Positions 9,138 through 17,601 of a stretch of DNA of 64,000 nucleotides are shown here, piece by piece. The notes under the pieces were generated by a model. That model was not told where the DNA came from, made no database searches, and worked only from the letters and a program-made list of their open reading frames with translations. Source of the stretch: Quisquiliibacterium transsilvanicum (GTDB lineage Bacteria; Pseudomonadota; Gammaproteobacteria; Burkholderiales; Burkholderiaceae_E); assembly GCF_014202215.1 (NCBI RefSeq), contig NZ_JACHGB010000002.1, positions 600,592 through 664,591 on the forward strand, in the 5' to 3' direction. A program made the translations under genes and the position numbers. How positions within the stretch are numbered: position 1 is the stretch's first letter; each line of letters starts with the position of its first letter.

Positions 9138-9239
9138 GAACGCAAACGGCCCCCCGAAGGAACCGTAAGCCTCTGCGTTCGCCTGGTGCTGATGGTGGGC
9201 GGCACAGGGTTCGAACCTGGGACGCTGGCCGTTTGAAGG
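9138..9239 (-). repeat. decayed tRNA-Val 3' half plus terminator remnant (left boundary repeat of island)
   Basis: Positions 9193-9219 are identical over 27 nt to 21006-21032, the CCA end and T-arm of the intact tRNA-Val gene. Similarity continues into the anticodon arm to about 9239 (about 15 of 20 further bases). On the other side, 9138-9192 resembles the sequence downstream of the intact tRNA, including ACGCAAACGGCCCC from its terminator, but the hairpin is broken. A partial tRNA copy on the same strand is the expected product of integration into a tRNA 3' end. Confidence 0.7.
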
Positions 9240-9357
9240 AGTCGCGTGCGATGACGGTGAGGCAAGCCTAGCTTGTATGCATTGGGCGCGTGATCTTCGA
9301 AGTTTCCTATACCTCTCGGCGATACGCCTGTCGTAACGACCGGCGCGACTTGTTTCT

Positions 9358-9445
9358 CGCCGAGGACGCGCGGGTGCTGATGCGGGTGCCGGGGGTTGAA
9401 CTGTTCGCCGCCGGGCCGCTCGCCCAGACGTCGCGCGCCGGGTAG
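9358..9445 (+). pseudogene. SRAP gene 3' fragment
   Basis: The translated end reads AEDARVLMRVPGVELFAAGP and then stops. It aligns with the last ~28 residues of the intact SRAP protein (VEDARALMRVPRVDVFDAGP at 1618-1702). A hand count gives 48 of 57 matching bases over the best part. No SRAP N-terminus, Cys2 or middle region lies upstream, so this is a remnant of a different, diverged copy. Similarity also continues past both stop codons (about 1703-1765 and 9446-9510). Confidence 0.65.
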
Positions 9446-9491
9446 TCGCCCGGGCGCATGTCCTGCGCCCGGCGTCCGCCATCCTCCGTGG

Positions 9492-9752
9492 ATGGCCAGC
9501 TTCCAACCCCACACCGATCCGCGCCTCTGCCGCTACTGTCATTGGCTGCTGGCGCTGGAGGAGCATGCCGGCACGGCCTTGTGCGGTCTCGGTGGGCGCG
9601 TTCACCAGGGCGTCCGCCGACACGACCCGCGGGGAGGGTGTCATGTGTACTTACACAGTTGCGTGCGAGCTACGTCTCGGCTTAGGCCGCGGGGAACAGC
9701 TTCGTGTGCACGGCGCCGACAGCAGTCAGCACATTGTCCAGCAGTGTGTTGA
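9492..9752 (+). CDS. small CxxC protein, possibly frameshifted
   Basis: Reads MASFQPHTDPRLCRYCHWLL and continues to GTALCGLGGRV, with a CxxC pair and later cysteines like a small metal-binding protein. After about residue 45 the reading becomes low-complexity and overlaps the opposite-strand gene at 9682-10716, so the 3' end is probably frameshifted. It directly follows the SRAP remnant. The intact SRAP gene is followed at about 1749 by a truncated homologue beginning MARSQLHTAP, so the two genes seem to have once formed a pair. I do not recognise a function. Confidence 0.3.
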   Translation: MASFQPHTDPRLCRYCHWLLALEEHAGTALCGLGGRVHQGVRRHDPRGGCHVYLHSCVRATSRLRPRGTASCARRRQQSAHCPAVC

Positions 9753-10716
9753 CTTCGGCAGCAGTAATGCGTACCTCCCTGCCAGGGCGGCCACTTGCCT
9801 GGGCTCGCTCAAGGTACTTCCTGTCGACGACGCCCAGATTGTGCGCGATGGGATGCCGCTTCTCGAATGCCGCGTTCAGGGCGGCCCACGGCACATCCGG
9901 CATCGGCGGCAGGCCGAAGATTTCCGAGAGCACCTCCTGTGTCAGCGGGATGCTTTGGAATTTGTTGCCGATTTTCTTCAGACGCGACTCGACGGCCTCC
10001 GCCGACGCTTCCCTCCCGGCCAGCCACCGGCGGGCCATCGCCTTCAGCGCCGCCTCGAAGAGGGACACCGAGTCTTCCAGGCAGTTCTCTAGGTCCTTTG
10101 CCTCAACCCTGAGGCCAAGCGCCTCGCGTCGCCGGTCGATGTCACCCACCATGCTCCGCGTGACGTTTAGTTCGGCGGCGACATGCGTGACGAAGATATC
10201 GGAGCCGCAATCCGCGCACCACATAGCAAGGCCGAACACGGTCTGGTCAAGGGTGCAGCGCGGGCATACTACGTCGCGCCGTACCTCGTCCTCGAGCGGT
10301 GGCCGGACATGAGGCACTGGGGTCGACTTCAGCGACATCTCCATCGAGATGAAGGCACTCCCGAATTTGCGTTTTCCCGAGGAACCTAGCCCCAGCGCGT
10401 CGCGGGTCATAGCGTCCACGCCCTCGCGAATCTCGCGCATCAGCAGGTCTTTGGCGTACCTTGCCTGCTCCCTTGTATCGAAGCTGTCTGGCCCTGCCTC
10501 GTGACGGCAGTACGGGCAGTACGCATGCACCTGCCCGCCAATAATCCCCGTGCCGAGCTTCACCTTGAAATAGCCTGGCGAGCACGCCCTGTCCGGGCAC
10601 TCGCGGGCCACACGCCCGTCCGCGTCCTTCGGAATCTCAATCGTTGCCTGGAACTTATCGCCGCCGAGATCGCGTAAATTCAGTGGGCCTCCGGGCCTCA
10701 GCAGTCTTCGGGTCAT
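9682..10716 (-). CDS. zinc-ribbon protein with HEPN-like RxxxxH motif
   Basis: Unrecognised protein of 344 residues. Two cysteine clusters resemble zinc ribbons: Cys40/Cys45 with Cys67/Cys70, and Cys151/Cys154 with Cys167/Cys170. A helical C-terminal part contains KRHPIAHN, an R-x4-H arrangement (Arg287, His292) typical of HEPN RNase folds, followed by a possible helix. The HTH-like stretch VTHVAAELNVTRSMVGDIDRR near residue 176 may bind nucleic acid. CTGGGAG precedes the ATG. The gene lies near the left end of the putative island beside the type I restriction system, so a defence role is plausible. I know of no described function, and the HEPN call rests on one motif. Confidence 0.75.
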   Translation of the reverse strand: MTRRLLRPGGPLNLRDLGGDKFQATIEIPKDADGRVARECPDRACSPGYFKVKLGTGIIGGQVHAYCPYCRHEAGPDSFDTREQARYAKDLLMREIREGVDAMTRDALGLGSSGKRKFGSAFISMEMSLKSTPVPHVRPPLEDEVRRDVVCPRCTLDQTVFGLAMWCADCGSDIFVTHVAAELNVTRSMVGDIDRRREALGLRVEAKDLENCLEDSVSLFEAALKAMARRWLAGREASAEAVESRLKKIGNKFQSIPLTQEVLSEIFGLPPMPDVPWAALNAAFEKRHPIAHNLGVVDRKYLERAQASGRPGREVRITAAEVNTLLDNVLTAVGAVHTKLFPAA

Positions 10717-11136
10717 GGCGCCGCTCCCAGCATGTCGCCACTCGTCGCCTCGTCTGTCGTGTCGAAGCGTTTCACGACCTTGTTAGTCGTGTCGTTCGTC
10801 ATTGTTCCCTCTTCTTGTCGTGGTCGAGCGCGCATTTCGGTGGCTTGTCTGTCATCGCGATTCCCTCAAGGAAAAGTCAGGCCGCTCTGATTACGCCAAG
10901 CAACCGTTCCAGCGGACAAGCAGGCGACTACTGTGATTATATCCAGGGTCAATGTATATCCAGAGGGGTCACGGGCATCCCGCCAGATTGCTGATGCAGA
11001 CGAGTCATTTTTGCCGAGACGTTTGCACATGGCAGGACTGCGCTGAAGGTCGAGCCGTCCGGCGTGGCGGCATCGCATCGGGCCTGGCTCGATTACCTAC
11101 AGGCGGAAGGTGCACCCACGGGTGACGGCAATCCAG
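10717..11136. other. intergenic region, no confident gene
   Basis: 420 bp between the start of the zinc-ribbon gene and the end of hsdR. It is more AT-rich near 10930-10965. Only short overlapping ORFs are present and none has a convincing start or protein-like composition. It may hold the promoter of the zinc-ribbon gene. Confidence 0.4.
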
Positions 11137-14100
11137 TCATGGGATGCTCCGCCGCGCCTCCCCCCGCGCCCGCAGCGCCGCATACAACTGCACCGGCCCC
11201 AGCAGCAGCTCCTTGAGCCCCGCCCGCACCTGCCCCGAGTTCAGCGCCTTCTTGCTCATGGCCTCGTGCTCGTCGAAGGCGTCGATGATCGCGTCCAGCA
11301 GCGCGGGGTCGAAGTCGGGGGAATTGCCGAACTGCGCCGGCGTGTTGCTGGCGGCCTGCTGCACCAGGATCTCGGACGCCAGCAGCTTGCCCTTGATTCC
11401 GTCGACGAAGGCCACGGCGCCGCTGTCGCTGAACTCGCCGCCGAAGAGCTCATTGACCTTCTCGATGATCTCGTCGAGCAGGACCTTGTCCTTGTCGCGC
11501 ACCTCGCCGCCGCCCGGGGCGGTCATTGGCTGCAGTTTGGCCGGGTCCTCGATCGACAGCGGCAGGTTGCGGCTGCCCTGGTCCTTCAGGCCATGCTGGA
11601 CGAGCACCACCTTGGACAGGTCCACCCCCTCGCGCTCGCGGCCGAACTCCAGCAGCGGCAGCAGCCGGCGGTAGAAGATCGCGCGCCTCTCGATGTCGGT
11701 GTTGGCGTAGTCGAAGATCTGCGACAGGAAGCTGTAAACGCGCAGGAAGGCCCCGAGGTTGCGCTTGAACAGCAGCAGGGCGTTGAGCTCGTCCTGGGCC
11801 TCCTGCTCGGCCTTGGCGTCGCTGGCGTCCTGCGCGGCCCTGAGCATCCCGGCGGCCGCCTTGTAGCGCTTGAGCAGCCGGTCGGCCACCGGCTCGATCG
11901 CCGCCGAGAGCTCGGCCTGGCTGGCGCGCGGGTTCAGGTCCACGGCCACCACGCGCTCGACCTCGTTGTCATCGTAGTGGCCGGTGGCGTCCAGCTTGGC
12001 GCGCAGGTCCAGCACCAGCGCGGGGTCGGTGACGCCGGCGAGCTCGGCGGTCTCGTAGTAGGTCTTGAAGGCCGCGAGGATCTCTTCGGGGGCGTTGACG
12101 AAGTCCAGGATGTAGGTCGTGTCCTTGCCCGGGTGCGCGCGGTTCAGGCGCGACAGGGTCTGCACCGCCTGGATACCGTCCAGGCGCTTGTCCACGTACA
12201 TGCCGCACAGTAGCGGCTGGTCGAATCCGGTCTGGAACTTGTTGGCCACCAAGAGGATGCGGTACTCGTCGGTGGCGAAGGCCTCGCGGAGGTCGCGCCC
12301 GCGCAGGCCCGGGTTCAGCGTCTTGCTGTTCTCGGTGAAGGGGTCGGGGCCGGATTCGGCGTCGTTCACTTCGCCCGAGAAGGCCACCAGCGTGCCGATG
12401 CCGTAGCCGCGGGCCTTGATGTACTTGTCGATGGCCAACTGCCAGCGCACCGCCTCCACGCGGCTGCCCACCACCACCATCGCACGGGCCTGGCCGGCCA
12501 GCAGCGGCGCCACGTTCTCGCGGAAGTGCTCGACCACGATCTGCACCTTCTGCGCGATGTTGTGCGGGTGCAGGCGGACCCAGCGCATCAGCCCCTTCAT
12601 CGCCTCGTTGCGCTCGACCGCCTTCTGGTCGTATTCCTTGCCCTGGTTGGCCAGCCGGAAGGCGAGCTTGTAGGGGGTGTAGTTGCGCAGCACGTCGAGG
12701 ATGAAGCCCTCCTCGATGGCCTGGCGCATGCTGTAGACGTGGAAGGGCGCGGGCAGGTTGGCCGGGCCGGCGGACAGGGCGGGGTCCGGGCGGCGCCCGA
12801 AGAGCTCAAGCGTCTTGGCCTTGGGCGTGGCCGTGAAGGCCACGTAGGTGATGCCGGCCTCGCCAGCGCGCGCGGCCATCTGCGCGGCCAGCAGGTCCTC
12901 GGTGGCCACTTCGCCGCCGTCCTCGAGCTCGGCGAGCTCCTGGGCCGACAGCACCTCCTTGAGCTTGGCCGCGGCCGCGCCGGTCTGCGAACTGTGCGCC
13001 TCGTCGGCGATCACCGCGAAGCGCTTGCCCTGGGTGGCCGCGAGCTCCTGCACCGCCTTGATGGCGAAGGGGAAGGTCTGGATGGTGCAGACCACGATCT
13101 TCTTGTCTCCGGACAGCGCGGCGGCCAGCTCCGCGCTCTTGCTGCCGGAGTCGCCCGCGATCACCGCCACCACGCCGACGGTGCGCTGGAAGTCGAAGAT
13201 CGCCTCCTGCAGTTGGGCGTCGAGCACCGTGCGGTCGCTCACCACCAGCACCGAGTCGAAGAGCTTGTTGTTGGCCGCGTCGTGCAGCTCGGACAGGAAG
13301 TGCGCGGTCCAGGCGATGGAGTTGGTCTTGCCCGAGCCTGCCGAGTGCTGGATCAGGTACTTCTGGCCCGGGCCCTCGGCCATTACCGTGGCCACGAGTG
13401 CGCGGGTGCAGTCGAGCTGGTGGTAGCGGGGGAAGATGATCGACGCGATGATCTTCTTCTTGTCGCGCCGGGCCACCAGGTAGCGGCCGAGGATCTCCAG
13501 CCAGCTCTCGCGCGCCCAGATCCGCTCCCACAGGTAGGCGGTGCGATGTCCTTTCGGGTTCACCGGGTTGCCCGCGCCGCCATGGTCGCCCTGGTCGAAG
13601 GGCAGGAAGCGGGTGGTGGCGCCCTCCAGGCGCGTGGTCATGCGCACCGCCTCGTTGCTGACCGCGAAGTGCACCAGCGCCCCGCGCGGGAAGTCCAGCA
13701 GCGGCTCGGCCGCCTGGCCCTTGGGGCGCGGGTGGCGGTCGAATCGGTACTGGTCCACCGCATCGTCCACGCGCTGCGTGAACTGGCTCTTGAGCTCGGC
13801 GGTGGCCACCGGCAGGCCGTTGACGAACAGCACCAGGTCGAGGGCGTTCTCGTTGTGCAGCGAGTAGCGGACCTGACGCACCACGCGCAGCCGGTTGGCC
13901 GCGTACCGGGCCTGCAGGTCCGGGTTCATGGACAGCGCCGGCTTGAATTGTGCGAGCGTCAGGGGCTGGCGCAGGCCGACGAGCTCCACGCCGTGGCGCA
14001 GAACATCAAGCGTGCCGCGGTCGTCGAGTTGCTTGCGCACGCGGTCCAGCAGCACCGCCTCGGCGGCGGCGCCGTGGTTCTTGGTGAGGGCCTCCCAGGC

Positions 14101-14259
14101 CTTGGGCTGCGTGTCCTGTACCCAGGCGATCAGGTCGGCGGGGAACAGGGCGCGGGCGCGGTCGCAGGCGGCGGCGTCACCCTCGGCGTAGAGCCAGCCG
14201 TGCGCGGCCAGGTGGGCGCAGATGTCGTTCTCGAACTCGATTTCCTTGTGCAGGCTCAT
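11137..14259 (-). CDS. hsdR: type I restriction endonuclease subunit R
   Basis: Motor and nuclease subunit of a type I restriction-modification complex (HsdR2M2S), which translocates and cleaves unmethylated DNA. 1040 residues, a normal length. The N-terminal nuclease domain has the PD-(D/E)xK-type segment ending TAELKSQ near residue 153. Helicase motifs follow: Walker A in HSAGSGKTNS, DEAH in VIADEAHSSQTG, FTATPK, and later QTGFDQPLLCGMYVDKRL with TLSRLNR. The start MSLHKEIEFENDICAHLAAHGW matches family N-termini. It is the last gene of the minus-strand hsd run and is separated from hsdS and hsdM by a GIY-YIG gene and unknown ORFs. Confidence 0.95.
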   Translation of the reverse strand: MSLHKEIEFENDICAHLAAHGWLYAEGDAAACDRARALFPADLIAWVQDTQPKAWEALTKNHGAAAEAVLLDRVRKQLDDRGTLDVLRHGVELVGLRQPLTLAQFKPALSMNPDLQARYAANRLRVVRQVRYSLHNENALDLVLFVNGLPVATAELKSQFTQRVDDAVDQYRFDRHPRPKGQAAEPLLDFPRGALVHFAVSNEAVRMTTRLEGATTRFLPFDQGDHGGAGNPVNPKGHRTAYLWERIWARESWLEILGRYLVARRDKKKIIASIIFPRYHQLDCTRALVATVMAEGPGQKYLIQHSAGSGKTNSIAWTAHFLSELHDAANNKLFDSVLVVSDRTVLDAQLQEAIFDFQRTVGVVAVIAGDSGSKSAELAAALSGDKKIVVCTIQTFPFAIKAVQELAATQGKRFAVIADEAHSSQTGAAAAKLKEVLSAQELAELEDGGEVATEDLLAAQMAARAGEAGITYVAFTATPKAKTLELFGRRPDPALSAGPANLPAPFHVYSMRQAIEEGFILDVLRNYTPYKLAFRLANQGKEYDQKAVERNEAMKGLMRWVRLHPHNIAQKVQIVVEHFRENVAPLLAGQARAMVVVGSRVEAVRWQLAIDKYIKARGYGIGTLVAFSGEVNDAESGPDPFTENSKTLNPGLRGRDLREAFATDEYRILLVANKFQTGFDQPLLCGMYVDKRLDGIQAVQTLSRLNRAHPGKDTTYILDFVNAPEEILAAFKTYYETAELAGVTDPALVLDLRAKLDATGHYDDNEVERVVAVDLNPRASQAELSAAIEPVADRLLKRYKAAAGMLRAAQDASDAKAEQEAQDELNALLLFKRNLGAFLRVYSFLSQIFDYANTDIERRAIFYRRLLPLLEFGREREGVDLSKVVLVQHGLKDQGSRNLPLSIEDPAKLQPMTAPGGGEVRDKDKVLLDEIIEKVNELFGGEFSDSGAVAFVDGIKGKLLASEILVQQAASNTPAQFGNSPDFDPALLDAIIDAFDEHEAMSKKALNSGQVRAGLKELLLGPVQLYAALRARGEARRSIP

Positions 14260-14384
14260 CTGTCGTTGGACTCTCGCATCGTGCGCGCGATCTGTTGTGC
14301 AAACTTGCGGATCGCCCTTCTACGGACGGTCGCCGGTCGTCGTCCGTTCAGCTCTATCGCTCGATTGCACAGAGTCCGACCGGC

Positions 14385-15086
14385 TTACAAGCAATAGCCT
14401 TCATCTCTTAAACGAGCCGATAGGGCGAGGACTGACTCCGCATGGACCCGCGGTTTCGCTTGAATCCATCCAAGAGAACGATTTTCGCCCCGAGGGAACG
14501 AGGACCAACGGCGGACCGCGCCTATCAGAGGATCGATCTCCGCATCCTTATAACTCTCAATTAAATGATAGTCTTTGCCGTTAAATCGCGCATTTTGTGT
14601 GCGTACCGCGCGCATGATCAGGACGGAATTTTGCTTGGGCGGCCTATGACGCCAGTGCGCGCTGTCTGCACGAAAGCTATCGATTGCATTCCCAACTGGA
14701 AATCCGATCGCGACGGGACAAGTGACACCTGACAATCGGACGGACGCGCCCGCGGCTGGCTCAAGCGCCAGCGAATGTCGGTACTCCAACAAAGGGGTCC
14801 CTGTGTTTATCTGCGTGATGACGTACTTGCTGTACCGCGTAACCAACACCAAAGCTGGGAGCTCTGAAACGTAGAAAACGGCCCCTTGCGTGCGTCTTTT
14901 CTCCGCGGCGTGCTTTGCATCCGCTTGGGTGATGTGAAACGCGTCAGGGTAGTACCGCATGGACCATGTCGAGTGCCACGCGTTTCTTCCACTCCCGAGG
15001 TAATAGATCTTCCCCGTCGCAATCGACTCGACAGGATAATCACGTCCGTCCCCACGGGGCCCCTCAAGAAGAAATCGAATCTTCAT
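14385..15086 (-). CDS. hypothetical protein within the hsd operon
   Basis: Protein of 233 residues that I do not recognise. It begins MKIRFLLEGPRGDGRDYPVE and contains an even mix of charged and aromatic residues with no signal peptide, membrane segment or catalytic motif I can name. Codon use is clearly more AT-rich than in hsdR or hsdM, which suggests separate acquisition. It lies between the GIY-YIG gene and hsdR on the same strand, with 125 bp before hsdR. It may be an accessory or anti-restriction/regulatory factor, but this is position-based inference. Confidence 0.6.
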   Translation of the reverse strand: MKIRFLLEGPRGDGRDYPVESIATGKIYYLGSGRNAWHSTWSMRYYPDAFHITQADAKHAAEKRRTQGAVFYVSELPALVLVTRYSKYVITQINTGTPLLEYRHSLALEPAAGASVRLSGVTCPVAIGFPVGNAIDSFRADSAHWRHRPPKQNSVLIMRAVRTQNARFNGKDYHLIESYKDAEIDPLIGAVRRWSSFPRGENRSLGWIQAKPRVHAESVLALSARLRDEGYCL

Positions 15087-15372
15087 CTGCTGTTTCCACG
15101 GGAGCGATCGAATCCGTCGTGAATGAAGCAGGCCCAGAGACGAAATCCATACGCCTCGACCTCATTGACCGAAGGAAGACGGGTCCCCCGGTCACGGCTA
15201 TGCAGATCGGAGCGGCTTCGCGTTCCCCAGCAGGCCGATCGGGGCCTCGTCGCTCGGGTAACAGGTCACGCCCCAACTCCGGTTGGTCATATAGCGGACT
15301 GCTACAGCGGCCCTCCAGGTTAGGCGGCTGTATCCGCTGTTCTTCGAACTGATTTTCGTGAGTCAGGCTCAT
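15064..15372 (-). CDS. uncertain small ORF upstream of the 233-residue protein
   Basis: Reading from the ATG at 15372 (MSLTHENQFEEQRIQPPNLEG) gives 102 residues and overlaps the next gene by 23 nt. A different frame across the middle (through DEAPIGLLGNAKPL) looks equally protein-like, so either the true gene is in that frame or the ORF is frameshifted. No domain is recognised. Confidence 0.25.
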   Translation of the reverse strand: MSLTHENQFEEQRIQPPNLEGRCSSPLYDQPELGRDLLPERRGPDRPAGEREAAPICIAVTGGPVFLRSMRSRRMDFVSGPASFTTDSIAPVETADEDSISS

Positions 15373-15391
15373 CGGTGCGTACCCTGGGCCC

Positions 15392-16258
15392 TCATGCGTC
15401 CGCCGTCTGGCGCTTGACCTCGTCCAGCGTCCTGCCATCGGCGGCTTTCCAGTCCATCCAACCGTTCGCGGTGCGGCCCATCAGGGCCAGCGCCGCCATG
15501 CTGGGCGAGCGGAACAGGTGATCGCGCTGGAACACCACCTGGTCACCCTCGACCCGGTAGACGCCGGCCTGCTCCAAGTTCTGGCGAAGGCGCTCGCCGC
15601 TGGTGCCGACGATCGAGGGCACGTTCTCGCGCCGCCCGGTGGACCCGGCGAGCACCACGAAGCCCTCGGGCGTGTACATGCCCCGGCCATTGGCGCCCGA
15701 TGACCGGCAGTAGAAAATCTCCGGCGAATCTGCCTTACCAACCGGCTGGGCCACGGGCTCGAACAACGGGTAGCCCAGCGTGGACAGGAGCACGCCGCCG
15801 GTCTCGAAGATCTCGTGGCAGTCGGCCTCCAGCGGCGGGGGCGTGTAGGGCCGGCTGCCGGCGTTGCCGTTCTCGTCCACGTAGCGCCCGGCCTTGCGCG
15901 TGGCCTGCAGGCTGAACCACTCCAGGAACAGGGTGTGGGTCTGCGTCAGACTGTTGGTGCGCGAGATCAGCACCAGCGCCCGCTGCCAGAAGTCCTTCTC
16001 CTTGTTGTGCGCGGCCAGGCGCGCGCGCAGGTCCCCGGTCTGGCCGATGTAGACCCGGGGGTCGCTGCCGTCCTCGGTCTCGCCGAACAGGAAGTAGAGC
16101 GCCACCTGGCCGCTCTCGGGCATTTGCAGGAACTCGCCCAACAGGCTGCGGGGCACCTCGATGACCTGGACGATGCGGGTCGTGAGCTCGGCGACGCGGA
16201 TGCCGCGCGGGTCGCCCCCGGGCAGGAAGATCTGGATGGTCTTGGGGGTGGTGCTCAT
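15392..16258 (-). CDS. GIY-YIG nuclease-family protein with DUF4357-like C-terminus
   Basis: Protein of 288 residues. The N-terminal half contains a GIY-YIG-like core: ALYFLFGE, then RVYIGQTGDLRARLAAHN (about residues 53-88). The C-terminal ALMGRTANGWMDWKAADGRTLDE resembles the DUF4357 tail often fused to this nuclease. The ATG at 16258 overlaps the hsdS stop as ATGA, so it is translationally coupled to the specificity subunit; a longer upstream reading is only hsdS shadow. Genes of this type recur inside type I restriction loci. The role is unproven; it may nick or bind DNA alongside the restriction complex. Confidence 0.85.
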   Translation of the reverse strand: MSTTPKTIQIFLPGGDPRGIRVAELTTRIVQVIEVPRSLLGEFLQMPESGQVALYFLFGETEDGSDPRVYIGQTGDLRARLAAHNKEKDFWQRALVLISRTNSLTQTHTLFLEWFSLQATRKAGRYVDENGNAGSRPYTPPPLEADCHEIFETGGVLLSTLGYPLFEPVAQPVGKADSPEIFYCRSSGANGRGMYTPEGFVVLAGSTGRRENVPSIVGTSGERLRQNLEQAGVYRVEGDQVVFQRDHLFRSPSMAALALMGRTANGWMDWKAADGRTLDEVKRQTADA

Positions 16259-17601
16259 GCTGGCTCCGCGACGGCGCTGCACACGTCGATCTGCCCGGTC
16301 ACGGCGGCGGAGATCAGGGCGGCGCGGCGTTCCTTGAGGAGGTTGATGGCGCGGGCGGCGTCGGCGACGAGGGCGTCGATCTTTGCGGTTGCGGCCTCGA
16401 GGTAGCACCCGATCGACACTTGCTCGAATTGCGGCGGCACGGGCATCCGCATACCGGCTACCTGTTCACAAGTGATCGCTCCCTTCGTACTTCCCACGCC
16501 GTCGCTCTCGAAGCGCATCCACTGGTAAGCCATGTCAAAGAATCGACGCAGATACCCTACATGCACGCTCGCGGCGCGCGGTCTCACAAAGGCTATGTGC
16601 TGGTTTATCGTGGCCTCGATCAGGAGGGTCGCAGCCATGCCGCGCGTCCTCCCCTGACCGGTGATGCCGATGAGCACGGCGGGTGGGCGTACTTTCGGTA
16701 GGTGGCACTCCTGCAAAGCAAGTTCAGTGACGAACTCATCGGCCTCATTAATGAAGTCGTCGTTTACCGCTGTGCTGCTGAGCCACGGATAGCCGTTCTC
16801 TGTCCAATATTCCGGGCGTTCACGATGCGGCGTCGATCCGTTCCCGACTTCTGCGAGAGACTTCAACGGAGAGACTGACCAGTGCTCCGGCACCTTCCCC
16901 AGCCACTCCACCCCGGAATCTTTCATCGGCACGTTCGGGTCGAGCCCCTTGGTGACCGCGTGCGAGATCACGGCCTGGCGCTTCTCCTGCAGCAGGGCGA
17001 TCAGCTTCTCCTGCTCGGCGACCAGCGCGTCGATCTTGGTGGTCTCGCCGTCGAGGAAGGCGGCGATGAGGGCTTGCTCATGGTCGGGGGGCATGGGGAG
17101 TGGCATCGACGTCCAAGCATCCATGCGCAGTGCCTTCGTGCCGTGCCCCGCCTCGTCGATCCGTCGCGTGGACTCCTCAGCGGCGGCCTGAAGTGCGCGG
17201 GCAAGATAGGCTGGGTGCACCTTCTTGAAAGGTACGAGCGCCTTGAGGTCCTGGTTGATCGCCATCGGCGTCGTGGTGATCGAGACCGGAAACGTACGCG
17301 CCAGGATCATGCCGCGTACGACCACGAGCACCGCCCCCGTAGGCACGAGTTCGGCGGCGCCCGCGTCAACGGCCGCCTGCGTGATGTGGTCCTCGGTGTC
17401 GTCGAGCCGTTCGCGCTTCAGGTCCTTGGCCGAGGCCCACGCAATCGAACCATCCCAGAAGTCCAGGTTGTCCTTGCTCGGCGTACCGCCGCTGCGGAGC
17501 GCCGTGACGTATTTCAGTGGCCGAACCGCCCAATGCTCCGGCACCTCCCCCAGCCACTCCACCCCGCTGTCCTTGTACGCCGGATACCGCGGGAAGCTCA
17601 T
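16255..17601 (-). CDS. hsdS: type I restriction-modification specificity subunit
   Basis: DNA-recognition subunit of 448 residues. It has two target-recognition domains, each preceded by a near-repeat: [17 protein letters not shown] near residue 10 and [17 protein letters not shown] near residue 227. Each domain ends in a conserved helix of the form [18 protein letters not shown] or [20 protein letters not shown]. This duplicated plan recognises the two halves of a bipartite DNA site. The ATG at 17601 overlaps the hsdM stop as ATGA, and the end overlaps the GIY-YIG gene as ATGA. The recognition sequence cannot be predicted. Confidence 0.93.
   Translation of the reverse strand: MSFPRYPAYKDSGVEWLGEVPEHWAVRPLKYVTALRSGGTPSKDNLDFWDGSIAWASAKDLKRERLDDTEDHITQAAVDAGAAELVPTGAVLVVVRGMILARTFPVSITTTPMAINQDLKALVPFKKVHPAYLARALQAAAEESTRRIDEAGHGTKALRMDAWTSMPLPMPPDHEQALIAAFLDGETTKIDALVAEQEKLIALLQEKRQAVISHAVTKGLDPNVPMKDSGVEWLGKVPEHWSVSPLKSLAEVGNGSTPHRERPEYWTENGYPWLSSTAVNDDFINEADEFVTELALQECHLPKVRPPAVLIGITGQGRTRGMAATLLIEATINQHIAFVRPRAASVHVGYLRRFFDMAYQWMRFESDGVGSTKGAITCEQVAGMRMPVPPQFEQVSIGCYLEAATAKIDALVADAARAINLLKERRAALISAAVTGQIDVCSAVAEPA

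Noticed and set aside
9193..9239. functional second tRNA-Val
   Set aside because: Only the 3' half is present; the D-arm and 5' acceptor strand are missing and the anticodon arm is mismatched.
12526..14397. 623-residue plus-strand ORF opposite hsdR
   Set aside because: Shadow of hsdR; low-complexity composition and no motif.
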